From assembly GCF_900113285.1 (NCBI RefSeq), contig NZ_FOOT01000004.1, positions 460,887 to 524,886 of the forward strand: a stretch of DNA of 64,000 bases, in the 5' to 3' direction. This document shows, piece after piece, positions 44,650 through 52,515 of the stretch (positions are counted from its first letter, which is position 1; each line of letters opens with the position of its first letter). This DNA comes from Pontibacter chinhatensis (GTDB lineage: Bacteria > Bacteroidota > Bacteroidia > Cytophagales > Hymenobacteraceae). Under the pieces are notes generated by a model. That model was not told where the DNA came from. It searched no databases and saw only the letters and a list, made by a program, of their open reading frames with translations. A program made the translations under genes and the position numbers.

Positions 44650-45012
44650 TCATTTATCAGTTTTGATGCCCCTTGTGGTTCTTATACTTGAGAAGAGCAT
44701 TTTGCCCAATTCATCAGCATCCGCAAACAGGCTTTGGTGCTGTCTCTCGTCTATATAGCCTGTATCCTTGAGCAAGTCTGTCCAATACTTCGTTTCCAGG
44801 CATTCTTTGTAAGCAATGGAAAGTTTAGAGGAGAACTCCGCATCCGAGATTGCGCCATTGGCCTCTGCCACATTCGCGCCAATGGATGTACCGCTACGCA
44901 GCAACTGCTTGGCAAGTATAAACTCCCGTTTTTCCTGCCCCAGGTACTGGTAAGCTCTTACCACCCTGATTGCAAAAGCATATGCTTTGTTGTAAAGTAC
45001 ATTCTCCTTCAT
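44650..45012 (-). CDS. four-helix-bundle protein (23S rRNA IVP/Avd-like), copy 1
   Basis: 120 residues of the S23/IVP family: AIRVVRAYQYLGQEKREFILAKQLLRS, the signature GTSIGANVAEANGA, and IAYKECLETKYWTDLL. Relatives are encoded in 23S rRNA intervening sequences, and the diversity-generating retroelement protein Avd has the same fold. It sits between permease and adaptor genes of one operon, bounded on both sides by AT-rich spacers made of GTTAATTGTTAA-like words. It shares EFILAKQL-RSGTSIGAN with copy 2. Confidence 0.93.
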   Translation of the reverse strand: MKENVLYNKAYAFAIRVVRAYQYLGQEKREFILAKQLLRSGTSIGANVAEANGAISDAEFSSKLSIAYKECLETKYWTDLLKDTGYIDERQHQSLFADADELGKMLFSSIRTTRGIKTDK

Positions 45013-45056
45013 GTGTAGTATGATTGTTAATTGTTAAATGGTTATTGTTAACTGAA

Positions 45057-46307
45057 TTACTCGTCTTTTAGCGCCACTACCGGGTTCACCCGGGCGGCTT
45101 TGGTGGCAGGAATCAGGCCGGCCAGCGCGCCGGTTACCACCAGCAGCACAGTAGCTGTCAGGGCAATGCCGGGATTTACTTCCGGGATGCCGAAGAAGCC
45201 CGCCTGCACGTCGTTTTTCCGCATCACATACTCTATCAGCGCGATGATGCCCGTGCCAGCCAGCAGGCCCACATAACCCGCCAACCCGGTTATCACGATG
45301 GATTCCTGGATGATCAGGCTGATGATGGAAAGCGGCGTGGCCCCGAGGGCCTTGCGTATACCTATCTCCTTGGTGCGCTCCTTTACCACAATCAGCATGA
45401 TATTGCCTACCCCAATGATGCCTGCCACGATAGTGCCTATACTTACCAGCCAGCTAAAACCGGCGATACCTGCAAACAGCCCCTGCACTTCCTGAAACTC
45501 CTTCTCCACGTTGGCCGAGCCAAAGGCTTTCAGGTCGGTGGGGGCTACGCGGTGGCGCTGCATCAGCAGGGTTTTGGTCTTCTCCTCTATCACGGCGGCG
45601 GGCACACCTGGCTTGGGTACCATGGCCATAAAGCCCACTTTGTTTACCTGGTTATAAGTTTGCTGCAGGGCCGTGAGCGGGATGTAGATCACTTTGGCGT
45701 CTTCCACCACGTCCTCGCCCTTGCCCACCGGCTCAAAAGTGCCCACTACCTGAAAGTAACTACCTTTGATGCTGATATACTTGCCAATCAGGTTTTTCTC
45801 GTTAGGGAAGAGCACCTCCAGCACGCGCGGCCCCACTACGGCCACCTTGCGCTTCTCCTGCATGTCGATTTCGTTGATGAAACGGCCGGTTTTTACCTTC
45901 ATCGGCTTTACAGACAGCATATCGGGCGTTTCGCCGTTTACCGTGAAGGCAGAGCTCTTGTCTTTGTAGTTGACCGAAAAATCGCCCCAGAGCTGGCTGC
46001 TGGGTGCCACCACGCCTACTTCCGGTATACTTGCCCGGATGGCTGCCACGTCGTCGTTCGTCAGCTGAATGGTGCGGCCGGCGTTCATGCCCATGTAAGG
46101 CACGCTGGTGCGCTGCGTCCAGACAAACACAGCGTTCTTGGCGATGTTGAACTCGCTGGTAATGCCGTTCTCCAGACCCTTGCCCGCTCCCAGCAACACC
46201 ACCAGCATGAAGATGCCCCAGAACACGCCAAAAGCCGTTAGTGCCGTACGCAGCTTGTGCTTCTTGACGGTGTTATAGATCTCGGTCCATTTATCGATAT
46301 CGATCAT
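45057..46307 (-). CDS. MacB/FtsX-type ABC transporter permease, second
   Basis: 416 residues: N-terminal helix (LRTALTAFGVFWGIFMLVVLLGAGKG in parts), a large MacB periplasmic core domain (about 45-270), then three helices with the FtsX motif (MLIVVKERTKEIGIRKALGATP). It works as a mechanotransmission permease with the ATPase at 47794. It is a close paralogue of the preceding permease (46505-47749), probably forming a heterodimer. Confidence 0.92.
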   Translation of the reverse strand: MIDIDKWTEIYNTVKKHKLRTALTAFGVFWGIFMLVVLLGAGKGLENGITSEFNIAKNAVFVWTQRTSVPYMGMNAGRTIQLTNDDVAAIRASIPEVGVVAPSSQLWGDFSVNYKDKSSAFTVNGETPDMLSVKPMKVKTGRFINEIDMQEKRKVAVVGPRVLEVLFPNEKNLIGKYISIKGSYFQVVGTFEPVGKGEDVVEDAKVIYIPLTALQQTYNQVNKVGFMAMVPKPGVPAAVIEEKTKTLLMQRHRVAPTDLKAFGSANVEKEFQEVQGLFAGIAGFSWLVSIGTIVAGIIGVGNIMLIVVKERTKEIGIRKALGATPLSIISLIIQESIVITGLAGYVGLLAGTGIIALIEYVMRKNDVQAGFFGIPEVNPGIALTATVLLVVTGALAGLIPATKAARVNPVVALKDE

Positions 46308-46321
46308 AGCTTTTCAGTTTT

Positions 46322-46492
46322 GAATGAGCGAATGAGTGGATGCGTGATTGAGTGAATGTTTTATTGTTAAATGATTAAATTGTTAATTATTGGTTGTTGA
46401 TGCTTCTATACTTCCTGAATCCTTTTGAGGCGGAGGCACTGGTACACGAAGTATAAATTCACCCAATCACTCATCCACTCATTCGCTCATTC
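46322..46492. repeat. 36-bp inverted repeat between the two permease genes
   Basis: Arms 46322-46357 and 46457-46492 differ at only two of 36 positions (GAATGAGCGAATGAGTGGAT starts the left arm). The 99-bp centre contains a TATACTT and an AAGTATA. Confidence 0.88.
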
Positions 46493-46504
46493 ACAATTAA
46501 TACT

Positions 46505-47749
46505 TTAATCCGCCCTAAGCGCCTCGATGGGTTTGATATGGGCAGCCCGCAAGGCCGGCATCAGTCCGGCGATGGCTCCCGAAACCACCAGCACCACCGT
46601 GGCCGACAGGGCTACCCGCAGGTCTACCTCCGGACTGGCAAAAAACGGCAGCTCCGCTCCCGACGACACCAGCATGTGCTCTATCAGCGCCAGGATCATG
46701 GTGCCAAACAGCAGCCCCAGGTACCCGGAGAAAGCCGTTATCACCACCGACTCCTGCAGTATCAGGCTCACGATGGAAAGCGGTGTCGCCCCCAGCGCCT
46801 TGCGCACCCCAATCTCCCGGGTACGCTCCTTCACAATGATCAGCATGATATTGCTCACGCCTACAATACCAGCTATCAGGGTGCCGATGCCCACAATCCA
46901 GACGAAGATGCGGATGCCATTGAACAAGCCCTGCACCTTCAGGTACTCGGCCTCGGTATTCTCCACCCCGATGGCCATGTCGTCTGTTTCGGCAAACTTG
47001 TGGCGCTGGGCCAGCAGGGTGCGCAGTTTGTCTTCCATCTCCTTGGCCGGCACGCCGTCCTGGGCCGTCAGCAGCATCAGCTGCACCTGGTTGGGTTGGT
47101 TAAAGGCCGTTTGCAGTGTAGAGAACGGGATGTAGGCGCGCTCCTCGCGGCGGCCGCTGTTGTTGCCGCGCACCTTAAAAGTGCCCACCACCTTAAAGTG
47201 GATGCCCCGGATGTTCACGTACTCGCCAATGGGATTTTGCTCCTTAAAAAGCACCTGCGCCACCTGCTCTCCCAGCACAATCACCTTGCGCTTCTCCCGC
47301 TCATCGAGCTCGTTGAGGATGCGGCCGCGGAAAGCGCGTTCCCCGTTTATCTCCATAAAGTCCGGGGCGGCGCCAAACACCTGGTAAGAGCCGTTCTGGT
47401 CTTTGTAGTTGATCGTGTATTCGCCCCAGATGCGGTTGCGCGGCGCCATCAGGTTCAGCTCCATTAGTTCGCGTTCGATGGCATCCAGGTCTTGGTTGGT
47501 AAACTTTATCTCGCGCCCGGGCTTCATGCCTTTGTGCGCCACGGCGGTTTTGCCGCTCCACACAAAAATGCTGTTTTTGGCCCCATCGCCAAAGCGGTTC
47601 ACCACGCCCTTTTCCAGCCCTTTGCCCACGCCCAGTAGCAGCACCAGCATGAAGATGCCCCAGAACACGCCAAAAGCCGTGAGGAAGGTGCGCAGCTTGT
47701 TTTTGCGCATCGTGCCCAGTATCTCCTGCCATTTATCTATGTCAAACAT
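46505..47749 (-). CDS. MacB/FtsX-type ABC transporter permease, first
   Basis: 414 residues with the same layout as its neighbour: N-terminal helix (TAFGVFWGIFMLVLLLGVGKGLE), MacB core domain, then the FtsX motif (MLIIVKERTREIGVRKALGATP) and C-terminal helices. The identical first-helix block (LTAFGVFWGIFML) in both permeases shows a duplication within the operon. Confidence 0.92.
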   Translation of the reverse strand: MFDIDKWQEILGTMRKNKLRTFLTAFGVFWGIFMLVLLLGVGKGLEKGVVNRFGDGAKNSIFVWSGKTAVAHKGMKPGREIKFTNQDLDAIERELMELNLMAPRNRIWGEYTINYKDQNGSYQVFGAAPDFMEINGERAFRGRILNELDEREKRKVIVLGEQVAQVLFKEQNPIGEYVNIRGIHFKVVGTFKVRGNNSGRREERAYIPFSTLQTAFNQPNQVQLMLLTAQDGVPAKEMEDKLRTLLAQRHKFAETDDMAIGVENTEAEYLKVQGLFNGIRIFVWIVGIGTLIAGIVGVSNIMLIIVKERTREIGVRKALGATPLSIVSLILQESVVITAFSGYLGLLFGTMILALIEHMLVSSGAELPFFASPEVDLRVALSATVVLVVSGAIAGLMPALRAAHIKPIEALRAD

Positions 47750-47793
47750 TAGGCTGATTGTTAAATTGTTGATTGTTGGGGTTAGGACGGAAT

Positions 47794-48513
47794 TCAGCTG
47801 GCTATCACGCCTGCCGCTGTTGCTTCTGCCGCTTCCTGCACGCCGTGATCGTCGTTCACGATCAGGCCGTCCTTCAGCCGGATGATGCGATGTGTCTGCG
47901 CTGCGATGTCGTTCTCGTGCGTTACGATTACCACCGTCATGCCCTTGCGGTTCACTTCTTTAAAGATGTCCATCACTTCATAGGAAGTTTGGGAATCCAG
48001 AGCACCGGTCGGCTCGTCGGCAAGTATAAGTTTGGGTTGGGAGATAAGCGCCCGCGCAATGGCCACCCGCTGCCGCTGCCCACCCGACATTTCGTTGGGC
48101 GAGTGCTCGGCCCACTCCTTCAGGCCCACCATCTCCAGGTACTGCAGCGCCAGCTTGTTGCGCTCCCGGCGCCCCACCTTCTGGTAGTAGAGCGGCAGGG
48201 CCACGTTCTCCATCGCGTTTTTAAAAGAGAGCAGGTTAAACGACTGGAAAACAAAGCCCAGGAAGCGGTTGCGGTAATAAGCTGCCTTGGCCGCGCTAAG
48301 ATGTTTTATGGTGGTGCCCGCCAGCGTGTAGTTGCCCCGGTCGTAATCGTCGAGGATGCCCAGGATGTTGAGCAGCGTAGACTTACCCGAGCCCGAGGCG
48401 CCCATAATAGACACAAACTCCCCTTCCTGAATCTGCAGGTCGATGCCTTTGAGTACATGCAGTTTGTTTTGCCCTACGGCGTAGTATTTGTGGATGTCCT
48501 TGAGCTGTATCAT
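47794..48513 (-). CDS. ABC transporter ATP-binding protein (MacB/LolD type)
   Basis: A 239-residue ATPase: Walker A GASGSGKST, Q-loop VFQSFNLL, signature MSGGQRQR, Walker B LILADEPTGALDS, H-loop VTHENDIA. The LIL in Walker B is encoded through TATACTT. First gene of the export operon ATPase-permease-permease-4HB-adaptor. ATG 48513 is preferred to the in-frame TTG two codons upstream. The C-terminal tail is Ala-rich. The gap 48514-49001 shows no credible gene or RNA. Confidence 0.94.
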   Translation of the reverse strand: MIQLKDIHKYYAVGQNKLHVLKGIDLQIQEGEFVSIMGASGSGKSTLLNILGILDDYDRGNYTLAGTTIKHLSAAKAAYYRNRFLGFVFQSFNLLSFKNAMENVALPLYYQKVGRRERNKLALQYLEMVGLKEWAEHSPNEMSGGQRQRVAIARALISQPKLILADEPTGALDSQTSYEVMDIFKEVNRKGMTVVIVTHENDIAAQTHRIIRLKDGLIVNDDHGVQEAAEATAAGVIAS

Positions 48514-49001
48514 AGGCAATGGCTTAAGCTGTACTTCTTCCTAAGGTTTACGGTAGTAGGCTATACAAGGTACCGATAATTCAAATAAATTATAAATTAC
48601 TTTATACTTACAACGCTTATTTATCGACTTATCACATATCCATATCTACCAACTTGGTTAAGCGCAGGCAGCACAGGGGTAAGCGGATAAGGGTGATAAG
48701 GGAGCGCAGGCAAAAAGCCGGTGCAATGGCTTTATAGAGTAAAGATGCAGCAGGTAGCTTCTTGGTTGCCTGGCCTTTAAAAAAAGTAAACGCCCCACCG
48801 GTTCAGCGGAGCTAGGCCTGTAGTCTTGCCATACTAACCTGCCAGTTTTCTCCTCCCGATAAGGTAATAGAGCACAAGGCCCAAAAGCGAAATGTTTGCC
48901 ATGGGGCGCTTGGTTAAAATCATTGAATATAGGGATTACACTATAATTAACCAAACACCGCACAAACCCAGTACTATCCTATAGTTATCCCGCTACAACG
49001 T

Positions 49002-49565
49002 ATGATGATGGAGCAGCCGTTGCCCGAACCTATCCTGTTTCACCCGCTCAAGCACCACCTGGGCTTCCTGAAAGATTTCGCTGCCCAAAGTATAGCGTGG
49101 CCGGAGCCGGAGCTAATAAGGACTTTTAAACGCATTGGCGGCTCGCAGTTGGATTTGTACATCGGTCCGCTCTCGCCGCTGCAGATTGCCGGGGAGGTGA
49201 TTTTATACTTGCAGCAGCAATGCCTGCTTATGCCCGAAGAATACCAAAGCTATCTGGGCGCTGGTGGTTACCGCCTCTGCTCCCTCTCCGACGGCTCTGC
49301 CTGGACGTTGCGCTGGGGGGTGCATGCCGGAAGGCACGTGCACCTGCACCCGGGCCGCTACTCGCTGCACACGCTGCGGGTAAAGGCCAACCACCTCAAA
49401 ACTGCGCTTGCCGTAGCTATAGCAAGTATAAAGTATAACCAGCCTGTAACCCTGCCCCTGCTGAACCAGGTGCGGGCCGGGTGGCTGGCGTTGCCGCCAG
49501 TGCCAGGTTATACTTCGGAGGAGGGCCTTGGCAAGGTGCTGGAGCTAGTGCTGAACAAAGTTTAA
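49002..49565 (+). CDS. protein of unknown function
   Basis: 187 residues, no signal peptide or membrane helix. Visible stretches are HPLKHHLGFLKDFA, GGSQLDLYIGPLSPLQIAGEVILYLQ in parts, DGSAWTLRWG and HVHLHPGRYSLHTLRVKA (a His-rich patch). I do not recognise a family. Codon use and motif content (four AAGTATA/TATACTT copies) match its neighbours, so it is a native gene. The ATG triplet run at the start leaves the exact start open by one or two codons. Confidence 0.7.
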   Translation: MMMEQPLPEPILFHPLKHHLGFLKDFAAQSIAWPEPELIRTFKRIGGSQLDLYIGPLSPLQIAGEVILYLQQQCLLMPEEYQSYLGAGGYRLCSLSDGSAWTLRWGVHAGRHVHLHPGRYSLHTLRVKANHLKTALAVAIASIKYNQPVTLPLLNQVRAGWLALPPVPGYTSEEGLGKVLELVLNKV

Positions 49566-49570
49566 ACTAA

Positions 49571-49600
49571 CAGCGCCACCCCGTTAATGAGGTGGCGCTG
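49571..49600. terminator. hairpin between convergent genes
   Basis: CAGCGCCACC and GGTGGCGCTG perfect 10-bp arms, loop of 10, without a clear T-run. Confidence 0.55.
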
Positions 49601-49620
49601 CCCGCACAAGTGTTATATCG

Positions 49621-50424
49621 TTACCGGTTCATGCTTTGCAGCGAGCCCAGTGTTACTTTCTGGTCGTTCAACTGCGTGTACTTAAAGTCGTTACCTCCCC
49701 TGAAGCTGGCACCCTTTATGTTAAAGTCGCCGGCTACTTTGGTATACTTAAAATTGGCGGTGCCATCGAACAGGGCTTTTTCGAAATTGGCACCACGCGC
49801 AAACTTGGTATACTTGTAATTGGCCTCGCCCTTGTAAGTGGCGCCGGCAAAGCTGGCCCGCTCCGGGAACTCCACATACTTAAAGTTAGCCTCGCCGCCA
49901 AAGCGCACGTTGCTGAAGTTCACGCTCCTATCAAACTCAGCGTACTTGAAGTTGGCCTCCTCAGCAAAGCGGCTGCTCATAAACGAAACATCGCCTTCGA
50001 ACTCGCTATACTTAAAAGCGGCTTTCTGCTTAAAGGAGCAACTCTCGAACAGGACCTCTTTCTCGAAGTTTGTATTGTATACCTCGCTGGTCTTCTTCTT
50101 CAGGTTTACCCGCAGCTGCTCCACATTATCCGGGTTAAAGTATGCCAGCACATCGCCCGTAAAAGTGCAGTTTACAAAGCTAACCGGAGCCGTAACCGTG
50201 CTTACATACTTCTTGGTGCTATACTTGTCCTCGCCCCCTTCCACCAGTTTCATGTTGCTCAGCTTCGTCATGTCCAGGTCGCCCACTACTTCTACATTCT
50301 TATAGCGAACAGCCTCGCCCCGATTCATCTTGGCGATGATTTCGGAGGCATTTACTTTGGTCTGCGCCATACTTAGCAGCGGCAGAAACAATAGCAGGAA
50401 TAGCGTTTGTACGTGTTTTCTCAT
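49621..50424 (-). CDS. secreted FKY-repeat protein (pentapeptide-repeat-like)
   Basis: 267 residues with a signal peptide (KHVQTLFLLLFLPLLSMAQ). From about residue 130 there are repeats of roughly 20 residues with the core (A/N)FKYxxF: AFKYSEF, NFKYAEF, NFKYVEF, NYKYTKF, NFKYTKV, DFKYTQL, alternating with SFxxxxF/NFxxxxF strands. This suggests a right-handed beta-helix of pentapeptide-repeat type in the periplasm or outside. Several Lys-Tyr pairs are encoded by AAG-TAT inside the AAGTATA motif. Role unknown. Confidence 0.82.
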   Translation of the reverse strand: MRKHVQTLFLLLFLPLLSMAQTKVNASEIIAKMNRGEAVRYKNVEVVGDLDMTKLSNMKLVEGGEDKYSTKKYVSTVTAPVSFVNCTFTGDVLAYFNPDNVEQLRVNLKKKTSEVYNTNFEKEVLFESCSFKQKAAFKYSEFEGDVSFMSSRFAEEANFKYAEFDRSVNFSNVRFGGEANFKYVEFPERASFAGATYKGEANYKYTKFARGANFEKALFDGTANFKYTKVAGDFNIKGASFRGGNDFKYTQLNDQKVTLGSLQSMNR

Positions 50425-50539
50425 AGTAGTGAAGGATAATGTTTTGTGTGTCTGGATATAAAGATGGAGAAAGTATGGCAGAGGTTGCCTGGGTGGTGAA
50501 ATATTTATACTTCATTTGCTGACCTGTCTTCTAAACACA

Positions 50540-50571
50540 AAAAGCGCCACCCTTTGCAAGGCGGCGCTTTT
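50540..50571. terminator. terminator between the FKY-repeat gene and lpdA
   Basis: AAAAGCGCC and GGCGCTTTT arms with an inner partially paired loop; A- and T-runs on the two sides allow use on either strand. It probably ends the lpdA transcript. Confidence 0.72.
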
Positions 50572-50595
50572 ATACTTCGCACTTCTATACGTTGC

Positions 50596-51999
50596 TTAAA
50601 TGTGCAGCGCGCGGTTATCGGTGGCTGCCAGGCAAGCCTCTTTAAGGGCCTCGGTATAGGTTGGGTGCGCGTGGCTCATACGGGCAACATCCTCTGCCGA
50701 GGCACGGAACTCCATCGCTACTACCGCCTCTGCAATCATATCCGCAGCGCGGGGGCCTATCATGTGCACACCCAGAATCTCGTCGGTGTTCTTATCGGCC
50801 AGCACCTTCACAAAGCCATCCGTATCCATAGACGCCTTGGCACGGCCAGACGCTTTGAACGGGAACGAACCGGATTTGTAGGCACGGCCCTGCTCTTTCA
50901 GCTGCTCCTCGGTGGAGCCTACGCCGGCCACTTCCGGCCAAGTATACACCACACCAGGTATCAGGTTATAGTTGATGTGCGGCTTCTGGCCAACGATCTG
51001 CTCTGCTACCAGCACGCCTTCTTCCTCGGCTTTGTGGGCCAGCATCGCGCCACGCACCACGTCGCCAATCGCGTAGATGCCCGGCACGTTTGTTTCCAGA
51101 TGGTCGTTTACGGCAATCATGCCACGCTCGCCCATCTGCACACCGGCGTTCTCCAGTCCCAGTCCTTCGGTGTATGGTTTGCGGCCTACCGATACCAGCA
51201 CGTAGTCGCCTTCAAAGGTTACCACCTCGCCTTTTGGATTCTCAGCGGTTACTTTTACAACCTCGCCCTCGTTCGTAGCACCCGTTACCTTGTGGCTCAT
51301 GAAGAACTCAAACTTAAGCGACTTTTTCAGCACGCGCTGCAGCTCTTTGCCCAGGGCACGGTCCATGGTCGGGATGATGGCATCCATGTACTCAATCACC
51401 TGTACTTTAGTGCCCAAACGGGCATATACAGAGCCAAGCTCCAGGCCAATCACGCCGCCCCCGATCACGATCAGGTTTTTAGGAACCTCTGTGAGCGATA
51501 AAGCCTCGGTAGATGTGATGATGCGCTTCTTATCGATAGGCAGGAACGGCAGCGTCGTTGGCTTAGAACCTGTTGCAATGATCGTTTTGTCGGTTTCGAT
51601 CTGCTGCTCCTTGCCTTCTGCGTCTGTTATCTTGATTGTGTTTTTGTTCACGAAAGAGCCCAGGCCGTAGTAGGTATCGATCTTGTTTTTCTTCATCAGG
51701 AACGCGATGCCGTCGTTGTTCGACTTCACGACACCTGCCTTGCGCTGAATCATCTGCCCGATATTTACCTGCAGGTTTTCCAGCTCGATGCCGTGCTCTG
51801 TAAAAGTATGCGCTGCGTTGTGGAAGTGCTCTGAAGAGTCCAGAAGCGCTTTTGATGGGATACAGCCCACATTCAGGCAAGTGCCGCCCAGCACGTTATA
51901 CTTCTCTATGATAGCGGTTTTCAGGCCAAGTTGCGCGCAACGTATCGCTGCCACGTAGCCTCCAGGGCCAGAACCGATTACGGTAACGTCGTATTTCAC
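50596..51999 (-). CDS. lpdA: dihydrolipoyl dehydrogenase (E3)
   Basis: A 467-residue flavoprotein: FAD motif GSGPGGYVAAIRCAQLG, redox disulfide GGTCLNVGCIPSK, NAD motif GGGVIGLELGSVYARLG, and the C-terminal catalytic HAHPTYTEALKEA. It reoxidises the lipoyl groups of the 2-oxoglutarate dehydrogenase complex. It lies downstream of sucB, separated by a four-helix-bundle gene. Confidence 0.97.
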   Translation of the reverse strand: MKYDVTVIGSGPGGYVAAIRCAQLGLKTAIIEKYNVLGGTCLNVGCIPSKALLDSSEHFHNAAHTFTEHGIELENLQVNIGQMIQRKAGVVKSNNDGIAFLMKKNKIDTYYGLGSFVNKNTIKITDAEGKEQQIETDKTIIATGSKPTTLPFLPIDKKRIITSTEALSLTEVPKNLIVIGGGVIGLELGSVYARLGTKVQVIEYMDAIIPTMDRALGKELQRVLKKSLKFEFFMSHKVTGATNEGEVVKVTAENPKGEVVTFEGDYVLVSVGRKPYTEGLGLENAGVQMGERGMIAVNDHLETNVPGIYAIGDVVRGAMLAHKAEEEGVLVAEQIVGQKPHINYNLIPGVVYTWPEVAGVGSTEEQLKEQGRAYKSGSFPFKASGRAKASMDTDGFVKVLADKNTDEILGVHMIGPRAADMIAEAVVAMEFRASAEDVARMSHAHPTYTEALKEACLAATDNRALHI

Positions 52000-52010
52000 G
52001 TCTTAAATAG

Positions 52011-52041
52011 TTAAGAGTTAAAAGTTATGAGTTAAGAGTTG
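52011..52041. repeat. GTTAAGAGTTAAAAG repeat at the 3' edge of the second four-helix gene
   Basis: The sequence reads TAGTTAAGAGTTAAAAGTTA and continues TGAGTTAAGAG; it matches the arms of the inverted repeat at 52399-52494 on the other side of the gene, so the gene lies between copies of one repeat. Confidence 0.75.
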
Positions 52042-52388
52042 TTTCTTTTTGATGTAAGAATGATACTGCTTAACATCTTTTGCAACTCTACGCAATCCCT
52101 GTTTATACTTTCAAAGGCTGCGGTTTCTATTAATTCAACGGCATGAAGCAATCGTAGCCAATAGCTGGTTTCCCGTGCCTCTTTCAAGGCGATGTGTAGC
52201 TTATGTATGAAGTCGGATTTGGATTGAGCCGCAACAGCTTCTTCTGTATTAGCACCTATAGATGTACCGCTTCTTACCAGTTGCTTGGCAAGTATAAACT
52301 CCTGCTTGTGGTCTTTCAAGTACATGTATAGTCTTACAACCCTTATTGCAAACTGAAATGACTTCTGCGCTACAATGCTATCAGCCAT
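52032..52388 (-). CDS. four-helix-bundle protein (23S rRNA IVP/Avd-like), copy 2
   Basis: 118 residues of the same family as 44650-45012: FAIRVVRLYMYLKDHKQEFILAKQLVRS, GTSIGANTEEAVAAQS, HIALKEARETSYWLRLL. Placed between sucB and lpdA, where the operon would otherwise be contiguous. Flanked by a repeat family made of GTTAAGAGTTAAAAGTT words. It is diverged from copy 1, so it is not a recent duplicate. Confidence 0.93.
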   Translation of the reverse strand: MADSIVAQKSFQFAIRVVRLYMYLKDHKQEFILAKQLVRSGTSIGANTEEAVAAQSKSDFIHKLHIALKEARETSYWLRLLHAVELIETAAFESINRDCVELQKMLSSIILTSKRNNS

Positions 52389-52398
52389 GGTTATATAT

Positions 52399-52494
52399 AG
52401 TTAAAAGTTTAGAGTTATGAGTTAAAAGTGGATTACGAAGATTTTATACTTTTATCCGAAACCACTCTTAACTCATAACTTTTAACTCTTAACT
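52399..52494. repeat. 33-bp inverted repeat upstream of the second four-helix gene
   Basis: Arms 52399-52431 and 52462-52494 (left arm begins AGTTAAAAGTTTAGAGTTAT) match with a few mismatches; the 30-bp centre has a TATACTT. Confidence 0.85.
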
Positions 52495-52515
52495 GCGCTT
52501 GTTGTGTAGGCGGCG

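Noticed and set aside
48658..48963. Minus-strand frame of 101 residues upstream of the export operon
   Set aside because: No recognisable motif, high Cys/Pro content typical of non-coding frames, no promoter. I leave the gap 48514-49001 without a gene.
44650..52388. Diversity-generating retroelement suggested by the Avd-like four-helix genes
   Set aside because: No reverse transcriptase, template repeat or variable repeat was seen near either copy.
52011..52494. Possible CRISPR array suggested by repeated GTTAAGAGTT words
   Set aside because: No regular repeat-spacer pattern, repeats touch each other, inverted arms are present, and no cas gene is nearby.
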